A stretch of DNA of 64,000 nucleotides, taken from positions 7,878,546-7,942,545 of the forward strand of contig NZ_CP032157.1 in assembly GCF_003555545.1 (NCBI RefSeq), read 5' to 3'. The DNA comes from Paraflavitalea soli. GTDB lineage: Bacteria; Bacteroidota; Bacteroidia; Chitinophagales; Chitinophagaceae. Position numbers and translations under genes: made by a program. Below the pieces are notes generated by a model. That model saw only the letters and a program-made list of their open reading frames with translations, was not told the DNA's origin and searched no databases. Below are positions 17,379 through 26,672 of the stretch, piece after piece (position 1 is the first letter of the stretch; every line of letters begins with the position of its first letter).

Positions 17379-18974
17379 TTAATTCCAATCATTTGCAATA
17401 TCACCCGCCACTGCCTGGTTGGTTTGCCTTTCTCCCAAGGGGATGGGAAGCAGCAGGTGCTTGTCTTCAAAAGCACGTTGGCCTGCACCCGGTGGACGTT
17501 CTGCATTCTGAGTCTGCTTGGCAATCCCCCATCTCCTGAGATCGAACCACCGCGATTGTTCCCCCGCCAGTTCTATCTGCCGTTCACGCCTGAGCGCAAT
17601 GCGCGCATTGGCCTGGCTGAGGTTCGTGGCATAGTTCGCAGCCATCACCGAAGGACGGTTCCTTACATCATTGATCAGCCCTACAGCTTCCGGTAGTTTC
17701 GTATTTTGCTCGATATAACATTCCGCCAGCATCAGTTTTACATCCGCATATCGCACTACATGCGTGTTGATGCCGCTTCTGGGAGCTTCCGTAAATTGTT
17801 GAAATTCGTAAGGCTCATATTTTCGCCAGGTGTTTGGAAGCGGAGCAGGAAGACCATGCCAGATCTCCTGGTCGGTATACGGCAAAGGGCCACCGGGACA
17901 ATGGTCACAGATATCTTCATCCCCTCCCGAACCGGCAGAGCCATAATACGTCAGCTTTGCACGCGGGTCCAGGTAAGGCGGATTGCCAGGTAGCGATGGA
18001 TTGCCGTATCGAAAAGCTGCCACCAGCGCATCTGAAAGGTCCACATTATACCAATCATTGAACCCATATTCCTGCGCTCTTCCCGTATGGGCCGTTTTTC
18101 CATCCTCACCTTCCCATCCGTCAAACATGTAGTAGGTCGTGTTATCCGTGGTAAACACATGGTTCACCGCAAATACCACCTCTGGCGAATTGATATTGTC
18201 ATCCGAGTACAGGTTGTCGAAGCTGGGGTCCAGGCTATAACTATAAGGCGCCTTGGTCAGTTTCTCAAATTGTTCTGCCGCAGGACCGTACTTGTGTTGA
18301 GCCAGGTAGGCTTTTCCCAGATAAGCGATCCCTGCTCCCTTCGTAGCCCGGCCCAGATCGCCCGATGCATAATTGACAGGCAGGTCGGGAATAGCTGCTG
18401 AAAACTCCGCTTCCACCAGTTTCCACACATCTGCTACGGCAGCACGCGGTTCCGGATTCCGGAGGGAAGCTTCGAAATCCAGCTTCAGCGGTACACGGCC
18501 CCAGCAGGATACCAGGTAGAAATAACCGAAACCACGAAGCCAGTGCGCTTCCGCAGTATATTGCTTTTTCAATCCCTCTTCCGTAGCGGTGCCAGGCGTC
18601 CATTTCTTCATTACTTCCAGCGCCAGGTTGGCCCGGAAGATCATCCGGTACAGCGATGCCCATAGCATCACAATGTCTGGATTGGCATTGGTATAACTAT
18701 AGTTCGACAGCTGCAGCTCCGTTCCTACCAGCGAAAAGGCAGGTGAAGCATCATTGGCCATCAGGTCGAAGTTGAAGTACCATTCACGCGACATCATACC
18801 CCCATGGTTCAGTACCGCATAACCCGCAATGATCGCTTCATTGAACTCCTTCTTCGTCTTGAAATAAGTGAGTGCATCGTATGCATTCTCGTTCTTGGTA
18901 TCCAGCAGGGTTTTTCTGCAACCCGTGAATACCACCAGGAGCGTACATACCAGTAAAATGAATTTCGTTTTCAT
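17379..18974 (-). CDS. SusD/RagB family outer-membrane lipoprotein
   Basis: About 531 residues from the ATG at 18974, giving the lipoprotein leader MKTKFILLVCTLLVVFTGC with Cys at 19. The body has the SusD features: FNEAIIAGYAVLNHGG, AEAHWLRGFGYFYLVSCWG, and the C-terminal RYADVKLMLAECYIEQN, INDVRNRP and RRERQIELAGEQSRWFDLRRWG, ending with a LLPIPLGERQTN block. It lies downstream of its SusC partner with a 31-base gap and upstream of the DUF4380-like gene. Together with SusC it would capture the substrate of the pathway encoded behind it. The longer frame upstream overlaps SusC and is not needed. Confidence 0.94.
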   Translation of the reverse strand: MKTKFILLVCTLLVVFTGCRKTLLDTKNENAYDALTYFKTKKEFNEAIIAGYAVLNHGGMMSREWYFNFDLMANDASPAFSLVGTELQLSNYSYTNANPDIVMLWASLYRMIFRANLALEVMKKWTPGTATEEGLKKQYTAEAHWLRGFGYFYLVSCWGRVPLKLDFEASLRNPEPRAAVADVWKLVEAEFSAAIPDLPVNYASGDLGRATKGAGIAYLGKAYLAQHKYGPAAEQFEKLTKAPYSYSLDPSFDNLYSDDNINSPEVVFAVNHVFTTDNTTYYMFDGWEGEDGKTAHTGRAQEYGFNDWYNVDLSDALVAAFRYGNPSLPGNPPYLDPRAKLTYYGSAGSGGDEDICDHCPGGPLPYTDQEIWHGLPAPLPNTWRKYEPYEFQQFTEAPRSGINTHVVRYADVKLMLAECYIEQNTKLPEAVGLINDVRNRPSVMAANYATNLSQANARIALRRERQIELAGEQSRWFDLRRWGIAKQTQNAERPPGAGQRAFEDKHLLLPIPLGERQTNQAVAGDIANDWN

Positions 18975-19005
18975 CCTATGAATATTTTTGAATGAGCTTA
19001 GTTGA

Positions 19006-22000
19006 TTAAAAGGACAACCGTACACCTGCCAAAAAGCTACGGGCATGAGGATAACCGCCCGTATCCACGCCACGGTCGAAAATGCCACCACCCACTTCAG
19101 GGTCAAATCCCGTATATTTTGTAAACGTCAACAGGTTTTGACCCGTAACATACAGCCGGAGACTCGTCAGTGTATTGTTGGTAAATGCTTTCAATTTGGC
19201 AGGAGAGAAGGTGTAACCCAGCGTCACGTTGCGCAGCCGCAGATACGAACCATTCTCTACATACCAGGATGACATCCGCTGTACATTGCTGGGTACATTC
19301 TGACCAACCCGGGCAATGTCCGTAATGTCCCCGGGTTTCTGCCAGCGGTTAAGGATATCGGTTTTCCCGTTGAAGGGCAGCGCAAATCCCTGCATGTAAA
19401 AATTCAGTCCATTGACCAGGTCTACGCCGGCAAAGCCCTGCATACCGATCATCAGGTCAATGTTCTTATAAGCCAGGTTAATATTGCCCCCATAGCTCCA
19501 TTTGGGAATAGGATTGCCGATCACCGTCTGGTCATCATCTGTTACAACACCATCCCCATTGACATCTTTATAGATGCGGTCGCCAGGCAATAGCCCGTCC
19601 TGGTACACTGCGCTGGCATTGCCCGTGGCCTTCCTGGCTAGCTCATTGTATTTTTCTACATCGTTGGCATCGATGGCCACATGGTCATATACAAATCCAT
19701 AGAAGGCGCCGATCTGCGAGCCAATGGCCGTACGCGTAGAGTTAGGTACATCATAGAAGGCCCCCTCCACGATCGGCACCGCGCCTTGTGTACCCAGCGA
19801 TTCTACCTGGTTTTTATTGTAGGCTGCATTCAGGCTCACGTTGTAAGAAAAGTCGCCCTTACGATCCGCATAGCCAACAGTAACTTCCACTCCCCGGTTA
19901 TATACAGAGGCCGCATTGATCACCTGCGAATTGGGCGCGCCGGCAACACCGCCATAACCCCTGGAAGGAGGTAAAGGAACGCCGACTAGCAGGTCCCGGT
20001 TATCCCGGTTATAATAACCGATGCTTACCGAAAGTTTGTTTTTGAGGAAGCCTGCATCGATACCGATATCTGTTGAATAAGTGGTTTCCCATTGTAAGGC
20101 CGGTGAGAAAGGAACAGCGATCGTAGTACCATTAAAAAGCGTTTCACCGGGGCCAAGGGGGTACACAACGCTGTTGTTCGAGCCCGTCCATACATTCGAT
20201 TGGAAGGCAAATCCAGCGATGTTCGAATTACCTGTCTTACCCCAGCTGCCACGTAGTTTCAGTTCTGAGATCCAGGATAAAGCATGCATGAACTTTTCAT
20301 CAGATAAACGCCAGGCCACCCCTGCAGAAGGGAAATAACCCACCCGGAAGTCGCGGGCAAACAGCGAAGTGGCATCCCGCCGGATGGTGCCCGAAAGGAT
20401 ATATTTCTCGTTGAAGGTATAACCCAAACGGCCGAAATAGGAAATGAACCGCGATCCTGAATTGGCATAAGCACTGCCCAAAACGGCAGTCTGCGCCGCG
20501 CCGATCTGATGGATCTCGTTATTGGGAAAATTGCTGCCGTTGATGCTCAGTCCCCGGAGCAGCCCCTCATCCTTGTACGACATACCGGCCGTCAGGTTCA
20601 AACCATGCACCCCAAAGGTCTTATCATAGTTGAAATAATTCTCCCAGATATAGCCCAGGTTATAACCATAGGCTTCCGATATGCCGTTCTGCGTAACCAG
20701 CTGGTTGGCAGCATACGTAGGATTATAATTATAGCTTTGCGTAAAGTCGAAGGTGATCCCCATCTGCGAACGGAATTTAAGTCCCTCCATCAGCTGTACC
20801 TCTCCGTACAGTTGCAGGTAGCTGTTGAATCCCCGGTTCCGTACATCCCTGTACGTGGTGGCCACCAGCGGATTCTGGCTATCGTTGGCATCTTTGGCGC
20901 TCGTAGCAATACCAAAACCGCCAAGCAGGTTCGAAGGATCGTATAGCGGAATATAAGGGGGCATACGCAGCCCATTCACCAGGCTGGCTGCTACACCCCT
21001 GCTTACGCGGTACCGCGTGCTGAGCTGCTGGCCAAACTTGAATCTTTTTCCCGCTTTTTCTTCCAGGTTAATGCGCAGGTTCATGCGCTGAAAATCCGAA
21101 CCCACCACCTGGCCCGATTGTTTGGTATACCCGGCAGAAACCGTGTAATTCATGTTCTCTGTGGAGCCGCCTATATTCAGGTGATGCTCCTGCAGCTTGC
21201 CCGTCCGGAACATCACATCCTGCCAATCCGTTCTTGTCACCAATACATCAGGATTGTTCAGATTGCCCGGCATCGTAGCGCCGGAGTTGGCAAACCATTC
21301 TTTCACGATCCCTACATATTGTGCAGCATCCATCAGGTCGAAGGTCTTCCAGGGTCTGGAAGCACCCACATAACTGTCGTATGAGATCTGCGCCTTCTTG
21401 TTTTTGGGGCGGCGCGTAGTGATCATCACTACGCCATTGGCGCCCTGCGCCCCATAGATAGCTACCGAGGCCGCGTCTTTCAGTACCGTGATGTCCTGGA
21501 TATCATACGGGCTGAGCGAGTTGAAAACATTCACATCCGTTTGGATCCCGTCCACCACATACAGCGGCGTGGTATTGGTGAAAGACCCCGTGCCGCGGAC
21601 CACAATATTCGTGGCCGCACCGGGATTCCCACCATTATCGAGTACCTGAACCCCCGCCATTTTACCCTGTATCAATTGCGAAGCGTTACTGGTAGCTACA
21701 TCACCAAAATCCTTGGAGCTGGCAACACCTACGGCCCCCACCAGGTCTTTCTTTTTCCTCGATCCATAACCGATCACCACCACTTCGTTCAGGTCATTGG
21801 CGGCAATTTGCAGCGTAACATTGATCTGCGTACGGCGATCGATGCGCTCTTCCTGGCTGCCAAGGCCCGTATACGAAAAGATGAGCACTTCGTTGGGCTC
21901 AGCAGCGATATGATAAGTGCCGTCATCGTTCGATTGCACAACAGTGCTCTTGCCTTTCACTGAAACCGTAACCCCTGCCAGCGGTTCACCAGCCTGGTTC

Positions 22001-22485
22001 TGCACACGTCCCTTCACCTGCACCGTATCGCGCGGTGTAGAAGCAGGCTGCGGCGCAACCATCCCGGGTTTCTCCGGGCGGATCTTTACCAGCACCATAT
22101 TATCGATCATCGAGTAAGACAAAGGCTGGTTTTTCATCAATTCATTCAGCACATCCCGGAACTCCTTTCCTTTAGCCCGTATGGTAACAGACTTGCTTAA
22201 ACGCATCGTTTGCTCGTCCCACATGAACGAAAAACCTGTTTGCTTTTTTAACTCCTTGAATACTTCGGCCAGCGGAGCATTTTTAACAGTCAGATGAACT
22301 TTCTGCGAGAAGCCTTTTGAACTGGCCTGCATGGCAAAGCAAAACAGAAGAATAGCTGTTAGTTTCATTGCCAGAAATGTTTTTTTTAGTGGGGTATAAG
22401 ACGGTTTTCGACCCATCCCGTCTGAATTACCGCGATTTTGGGCACACCCCGTCCAATAGGGGGGTGGTGAAGCCATAAATTGCAT
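19006..22485 (-). CDS. SusC-type TonB-dependent receptor with N-terminal STN domain
   Basis: The protein has 1159 residues if begun at 22485; ATGs at 22416 and 22368 are alternatives, and the signal peptide proper is MKLTAILLFCFAMQASS near residue 40. Order of domains: secretin/TonB short N-terminal (STN) domain (VHLTVKNAPLAEVFKELKKQ, about 62-115), carboxypeptidase-regulatory-like domain (VKGRVQNQAGEPLAGVTVSV, ~155-230), plug with VVIGYGSRKKKD and IYGAQGANGVVMITT, then the barrel ending LAGVRLSF. An STN domain in SusC proteins is linked to signalling through FecR-type anti-sigma factors, and the FecR and sigma genes lie directly upstream. So substrate binding probably switches on this locus. 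Confidence 0.93.
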   Translation of the reverse strand: MQFMASPPPYWTGCAQNRGNSDGMGRKPSYTPLKKTFLAMKLTAILLFCFAMQASSKGFSQKVHLTVKNAPLAEVFKELKKQTGFSFMWDEQTMRLSKSVTIRAKGKEFRDVLNELMKNQPLSYSMIDNMVLVKIRPEKPGMVAPQPASTPRDTVQVKGRVQNQAGEPLAGVTVSVKGKSTVVQSNDDGTYHIAAEPNEVLIFSYTGLGSQEERIDRRTQINVTLQIAANDLNEVVVIGYGSRKKKDLVGAVGVASSKDFGDVATSNASQLIQGKMAGVQVLDNGGNPGAATNIVVRGTGSFTNTTPLYVVDGIQTDVNVFNSLSPYDIQDITVLKDAASVAIYGAQGANGVVMITTRRPKNKKAQISYDSYVGASRPWKTFDLMDAAQYVGIVKEWFANSGATMPGNLNNPDVLVTRTDWQDVMFRTGKLQEHHLNIGGSTENMNYTVSAGYTKQSGQVVGSDFQRMNLRINLEEKAGKRFKFGQQLSTRYRVSRGVAASLVNGLRMPPYIPLYDPSNLLGGFGIATSAKDANDSQNPLVATTYRDVRNRGFNSYLQLYGEVQLMEGLKFRSQMGITFDFTQSYNYNPTYAANQLVTQNGISEAYGYNLGYIWENYFNYDKTFGVHGLNLTAGMSYKDEGLLRGLSINGSNFPNNEIHQIGAAQTAVLGSAYANSGSRFISYFGRLGYTFNEKYILSGTIRRDATSLFARDFRVGYFPSAGVAWRLSDEKFMHALSWISELKLRGSWGKTGNSNIAGFAFQSNVWTGSNNSVVYPLGPGETLFNGTTIAVPFSPALQWETTYSTDIGIDAGFLKNKLSVSIGYYNRDNRDLLVGVPLPPSRGYGGVAGAPNSQVINAASVYNRGVEVTVGYADRKGDFSYNVSLNAAYNKNQVESLGTQGAVPIVEGAFYDVPNSTRTAIGSQIGAFYGFVYDHVAIDANDVEKYNELARKATGNASAVYQDGLLPGDRIYKDVNGDGVVTDDDQTVIGNPIPKWSYGGNINLAYKNIDLMIGMQGFAGVDLVNGLNFYMQGFALPFNGKTDILNRWQKPGDITDIARVGQNVPSNVQRMSSWYVENGSYLRLRNVTLGYTFSPAKLKAFTNNTLTSLRLYVTGQNLLTFTKYTGFDPEVGGGIFDRGVDTGGYPHARSFLAGVRLSF

Positions 22486-22553
22486 AACTTCGCTAAGTTT
22501 TGGTTAGATAAATAAATGCAGTTGCGTATTTATTGGAATAGCCTAAACGTCCT

Positions 22554-22585
22554 GCCAGAAATGTTGCTTCATTTCTGGCTTTTTT
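22554..22585. repeat. Perfect 10-bp inverted repeat between fecR-like and susC-like genes
   Basis: Arms GCCAGAAATG (22554-22563) and CATTTCTGGC (22570-22579) surround a 6-base loop, followed by a T-run only on the plus strand. Transcription of the locus runs on the minus strand, where the hairpin lacks a T-run, so it is not an ordinary terminator of this operon. It may be an RNA-processing or stability element. Confidence 0.5.
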
Positions 22586-22599
22586 AGTCCATTCCCGAT

Positions 22600-23772
22600 T
22601 CACTTGATAATGACCTTGCCTTCTTCAAACTGACTTTCGATCCCGCTTTCTTCCAGTGCTTTCAGCATCGTGGAGAGGTTCACATTCCTGCTGATAGCGC
22701 CGCCGAATTTGCGATTGGGTACCTTGCCTTCAAACATCACCTGGATATCGTACCAGCGTGCCATTTGCCGGGCCAGCGCGCCGAGGTCTGTTCCCTTCAT
22801 CATAAAGTTGTCGTTCTTCCAGGCAATCACTGCCCCCGTATCTATATCCTTTTTAACCAATAGCGGGCTGCTTTCACTTACACTCCCCTGTTCACCGGGT
22901 TGCAGCATCGCATCACCGCCACCTGCGTAGTTAATATGAACACTTCCTTCGAGCAGCGTTACTTTCATCGCCGGTTCGTCGGCATACGTATTTACATTGA
23001 AATGTGTGCCCAGCACTTCCGTGGTCAATCCGCGGGAGCTTACATAAAACCGGCGTTGCGGATCCTTGCTCACCTCAAAATAGGCTTCGCCCATGATCTC
23101 CACATTTCTGGTGGCACCCGTAAAATTGACAGGGTAACGCACGGAGCTTTCTGCATTGAGCCAGATCTTACTGCCATCCGAAAGCGTGAGGTTCACCACC
23201 CGGCTGCCGCGCGGAACCCTCAGCGTGTTATAATGAAGGATCTTTGTATCGGGTGTGGGTTCATATACCACCTCATCAGCCTTCTTTACAACCCGCGCAT
23301 TGCCTTCATAGGCAATGATGCCATCGGGAAGACTGTCCAGGTACAACCGCTTCCCGTCCGTAAGCGTGATCACCGCGCGTGTGGACTGTGGCGCTACCAC
23401 CTCTGTTACCGTAAGGTTGGTAGTGGCCAGTTGTTCGTCTATTGTTTTTACTTTCAGGTTCAGGTAAACGGAGATACCGACAACCAGTACCAGGATGGCC
23501 GCGGCTGCATACTTCCAGGAGAAGGACCGCTGGGGCATTTCCAGTACCCGGGCTCTTTCCTGTTCTATTTTTTTCTGTAGGCTGGCAAAGATGGCAGCAC
23601 CGATCTCCTGTGAGGAGGTGGGCGCATCAACCTGTACAATTTCAGTAGGATCAGCATCTACTGAATTATACCAGGCATGCAGTAAGGCGCTTTCTTCATC
23701 AGTGGCCGTCCCCCCTATGAATTTTTTCGCAAGCTGCCTCAGCTGCCTGTCCGTTAGTTTTTTACTGCCCAT
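22600..23772 (-). CDS. FecR-family anti-sigma factor
   Basis: The protein has 390 residues. The cytoplasmic N-terminal part (LTDRQLRQLAKKFIGGTATDEESALLHAWY) binds the sigma factor. One membrane helix, YAAAAILVLVVGISVYL, lies at about 88-105. The periplasmic FecR domain shows NTLRVPRGSRVVNLTLSDGSKIWLNAES and GEAYFEVSKDPQRRFYV, and the C-terminal DUF4974-type domain ends GIESQFEEGKVIIK. FecR proteins of Bacteroidota hold an ECF sigma factor until the STN domain of a SusC partner signals substrate. It lies 41 bases downstream of the sigma gene and 114 bases upstream of SusC, the standard order of such systems. Confidence 0.95.
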   Translation of the reverse strand: MGSKKLTDRQLRQLAKKFIGGTATDEESALLHAWYNSVDADPTEIVQVDAPTSSQEIGAAIFASLQKKIEQERARVLEMPQRSFSWKYAAAAILVLVVGISVYLNLKVKTIDEQLATTNLTVTEVVAPQSTRAVITLTDGKRLYLDSLPDGIIAYEGNARVVKKADEVVYEPTPDTKILHYNTLRVPRGSRVVNLTLSDGSKIWLNAESSVRYPVNFTGATRNVEIMGEAYFEVSKDPQRRFYVSSRGLTTEVLGTHFNVNTYADEPAMKVTLLEGSVHINYAGGGDAMLQPGEQGSVSESSPLLVKKDIDTGAVIAWKNDNFMMKGTDLGALARQMARWYDIQVMFEGKVPNRKFGGAISRNVNLSTMLKALEESGIESQFEEGKVIIK

Positions 23773-23813
23773 ATCTATAAAGAGACATCAGCCTGTAAAT
23801 CGTACGCAGGTAT

Positions 23814-24398
23814 TTATAAAAAAAGTAAAAGTAGTGGAGCACCTGACTTTTGCAGGCGATGACGTATGATACTCAATACTTTGCTGACATACCTTTCGGC
23901 AGTCCGGGGAGAAACGCCCAATTGTTTTGCCACTGATTCCAGCGGCTCGTCCAACAATTTATGGTGTAGAAATACAAGGCGGTAATTTTCCGGCAGGTCT
24001 TCTGCAAATCGTACGAGCAGGTCCAGCAATTGCTTATTGTCTATATCGAAAGAGTCGGTGTTCTGACGCTGACCGTGCAACCTGCTGAGTAGTCCTGCTT
24101 TTCTTTTTTCATTACTCAGGTGGCGATATACTGCATACCGCGTCATGGCAGCTAAATAAAAAGAGAGGTGCTGGATCTCCAGTTGAGCGCGCTTTTGCCA
24201 AAGTGTAAAAAATACATTTTGAACGATCTCCTTGGCGTCTTCAACCGATTGCAAACGTTTATGTGCGATGAAGAATAGCTTTTCCCAGTACAAGTTATAG
24301 ATCTGGGTAAAAGCCTGTTCATCTCCGGCTCTCAGTAATAGCAAGAGGTTAGTTTCGGTATCGTTGATGTTTGGTGCCAAAAGACAGCGTCTTTTCAT
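23814..24398 (-). CDS. ECF RNA polymerase sigma factor (sigma-70 family)
   Basis: About 194 residues from the ATG at 24398, the usual ECF length. Region 2 reads DEQAFTQIYNLYWEKLFFIAHKRLQSVEDAKEIVQNVFFTLW, with the -10 recognition helix following. Region 4 reads LPENYRLVFLHHKLLDEPLESVAKQLGVSPRTAERYVSKVLSIIRHRL, a helix-turn-helix for the -35 element. The C-terminus is a short hydrophobic tail (APLLLLFL), somewhat odd for a soluble protein. It is the first gene of the leftward locus and is paired with FecR. The upstream frame to 24485 adds only a poorly conserved extension. Confidence 0.93.
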   Translation of the reverse strand: MKRRCLLAPNINDTETNLLLLLRAGDEQAFTQIYNLYWEKLFFIAHKRLQSVEDAKEIVQNVFFTLWQKRAQLEIQHLSFYLAAMTRYAVYRHLSNEKRKAGLLSRLHGQRQNTDSFDIDNKQLLDLLVRFAEDLPENYRLVFLHHKLLDEPLESVAKQLGVSPRTAERYVSKVLSIIRHRLQKSGAPLLLLFL

Positions 24399-24664
24399 AA
24401 ATGTACCAAAACTCCGGAAGATATTAGAATAAAATCCTGTAGCCTGTCTTCGATAGCTGTCATACCATGCTGATGCAATCGGCATCCCGCGTATAATGAC
24501 CTTGCGTTCTTTGTGCCAATCTTTCGGTTAAGTACAATTGCAGTTGAGACGCTCCAAGATGCTGCCACTTTTGGAACCGGACTTGACAGGTTGGCGTTGG
24601 ATGCACCAGGATGCTTACTGATCCCTGTTGCCGGATACAGCCTGTCTTTTTCCGCTTCCCGTAA

Positions 24665-25411
24665 CCCATTTTTCCTGTTACCGTTGGTGCTTTTGAACAA
24701 ACCGCGTTCTCTCCCAAGCTTGGTATCGTGTATGAACTGCTGCCCGATCAATTGTCATTCTTTGGCAACTACATGAATGGTTTCAACAACCAGGGCGGTC
24801 AGGACTTCAGTGGCCTTGGCTTCAAACCGCAGCAGGCCAATCAATGGGAGGGAGGTATTAAGGTAGATCTGTTTAACCACCGCCTCAGCAGCACCATTAG
24901 TTATTATAACATTGATGTTACCAATATGACAAGAGAAGACCTGGATCATCCCGGCTTCAGCCTGCAGGATGGAACCCAGGCGAGCAAAGGCATCGAGGCT
25001 GAGGTGATTGCCAATCCCATAAAAGGCCTCAATATAGTGGCTGGTTATACGTACAATGACAGCAAGTACAAACGTTCCGATAAATCGGTGGAGGGATTGC
25101 GACCTGCAACCGCTGGTCCTCAGCACCTGGCCAACTTGTGGTTGAGCTACCGCTTCGTTAGCGGCGCCGTGAAAGGATTGGGCTTCGGTGTGGGTGGCAA
25201 TTATGGCAGCAGTTCCTTCCAGACCAACACCGCCACATTCCAGTTCACGATTCCTTCCTATACCATACTTGATGCCACAGTTTATTACGACAGCCGATCG
25301 TATCGGCTTGGCTTGAAGGTCGACAATATCACCAACCAGCAGTATTGGTCATTCCGGCTGGCGCCTCAAATGCCAACCCGCGTATCCGCCAATATTACTT
25401 TCAGGTTTTAG
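24665..25411 (+). pseudogene. C-terminal fragment of a TonB-dependent siderophore receptor
   Basis: The open frame runs from just after a TAA at 24662 to 25411. From about 24713 it reads PKLGIVYELLPDQLSFFGNY, and it continues through NQWEGGIKVDLFNHRLSST, GTQASKGIEAEVIANP, PQHLANLWLSYRF and LGLKVDNITNQQYWSF, ending in a terminal Phe. This is the last ~230 residues of a ferrichrome/IutA-type receptor, whose full length is ~750. No signal peptide, plug or first barrel strands are found upstream, where the next 250 bases hold no matching frame. It is therefore a truncated remnant, probably left by deletion next to the sigma gene. A functional 227-residue protein from the GTG at 24728 is unlikely. 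Confidence 0.75.
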
Positions 25412-25438
25412 TGGATAAAAGATTTGTTAGAATAGTTG

Positions 25439-25476
25439 CGCCCGCCGGACAGTTATGCTGAGGCGGGCGTTTTTTT
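25439..25476 (+). terminator. Intrinsic terminator after the receptor remnant
   Basis: Arms CGCCCGCC (25439-25446) and GGCGGGCG (25462-25469) with a seven-T run. Its intact state suggests the remnant's 3' end is ancestral and only the 5' part was lost. Confidence 0.85.
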
Positions 25477-25558
25477 GGCGTCATCCCTAAAGATGTTTTA
25501 CTACTACAGGTCCCGCAATAAAATAGCTGAAAAGGGGTAGTGTTGTTATTCTGCAGTG

Positions 25559-26665
25559 CTAAATTGGAGCGAAGTGTGACCCTTTTCCGACAAGAATATC
25601 CCCATCATCCGGGTTATCGAAACTTTCATTAAATGTTTTAAAGATTTTATCCCAGGAAATATCGATTTTGTCAGTAGGTGGGTTGTTGATTATGAGATTG
25701 CCATACTGTTTAGTTTGTTCATTTAGATAATTTATGTATTCCTGAATCTTCTTTAGATTATTTACATAAGTTAGCAATATGTCACCTTTAAACTTTAATC
25801 CGTTTTTTTCAAGTAGTTTATCAGATAAGAAAATAGCGTTGCCCATGATGTCGGGCCAGCTAAGGTGAAACTTTTGACCCAAATTATCAGTCAATATCCA
25901 ATTTAGGTGAGTGCAAATACTCATTGCCCGTATGAGTGGGTGCGGGTGTTTATGTTCTTTAAAGTAAAGCCTATCTGGAGTTTTCTGTCCGATGTAAAAC
26001 TTGCACAACAAACTCGTCACTCCGATAATTGCAAGTGCAGATAACGTATTCTCGTTCTTCAGTGAATCGTCTATTCCCTCAAAATAGGTATGGATAGCAG
26101 ATGCTACGCCCGTAACACCCCAAAAATCGGCATCAAATTCCATTACATGGTTTTCTATAGAAAATTCTTCTGATTTTTCTGCAGAATATTCCATTTCCAT
26201 CCAATTTTTATCTACTGACCTCTTCTGATAAAGATGGGCGAACTCATGGTCAATTGTAAATCTTACACTGAAATCTCGCAGAAGTGTCGGGATTGAATGC
26301 GGTAATTTACCTTTGACCTTATCGAAAAAGGTCATCATCGGATCTTCGATAATATCAGCGTACCTTGAAAAGAAGAGGCTGGTTTGAACTACTAATCCTG
26401 AGTTTATACTTATTAGATAAAGGCCGTTTTGCTTGCCCGCTTTTGCGTTGATAGTAAAGCTATTGTTGAAAAATACCCTGGCTGGAGATATACCAATTTG
26501 CTTTTCCGCAATAAAAAGGAGCGTCTGGGCTATCCAAAGAAAATCTTGAAACACTTTTTCATATGGTGTCTCGAAATAGGAATAAATATCTTTCTTGCTT
26601 ATACCCGAAGCAATTACTTGTTTGGTAATTTTATCGTAGTCGAAAAAAATTATTGGTTGTGGCAT
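25559..26665 (-). CDS. Lit-like zinc metalloprotease candidate (HExxH protein, possible phage-exclusion type)
   Basis: The protein has 368 residues and no signal peptide or membrane helix. Seen directly: HEFAH at residues 140-144, an ENHVMEFDAD block at 171-180 (Glu and Asp as likely third ligands), and HKHPHPLIRA at 238-247. The order HExxH, E..xAD, HP....R is also that of the phage-exclusion protease Lit (peptidase family U49) of E. coli, as I remember its sequence (HHEISH, EREADSHA, THPAAYERI). Overall similarity beyond these motifs was not checked, so an ordinary intracellular gluzincin is the main alternative. The gene is visibly richer in A and T than its neighbours, suggesting recent transfer. 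It lies between a receptor remnant and an unknown gene, 8 bases after the latter. Confidence 0.6.
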   Translation of the reverse strand: MPQPIIFFDYDKITKQVIASGISKKDIYSYFETPYEKVFQDFLWIAQTLLFIAEKQIGISPARVFFNNSFTINAKAGKQNGLYLISINSGLVVQTSLFFSRYADIIEDPMMTFFDKVKGKLPHSIPTLLRDFSVRFTIDHEFAHLYQKRSVDKNWMEMEYSAEKSEEFSIENHVMEFDADFWGVTGVASAIHTYFEGIDDSLKNENTLSALAIIGVTSLLCKFYIGQKTPDRLYFKEHKHPHPLIRAMSICTHLNWILTDNLGQKFHLSWPDIMGNAIFLSDKLLEKNGLKFKGDILLTYVNNLKKIQEYINYLNEQTKQYGNLIINNPPTDKIDISWDKIFKTFNESFDNPDDGDILVGKGSHFAPI

Positions 26666-26672
26666 TTACGGA

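Noticed and set aside
22554-22585. Intrinsic terminator between FecR and SusC genes
   Set aside because: The T-run is on the strand opposite to transcription, so only an inverted repeat is claimed.
24460-24751. Minus-strand frames upstream of the sigma gene
   Set aside because: No family features or conserved composition; they overlap the receptor remnant and probably arise by chance.
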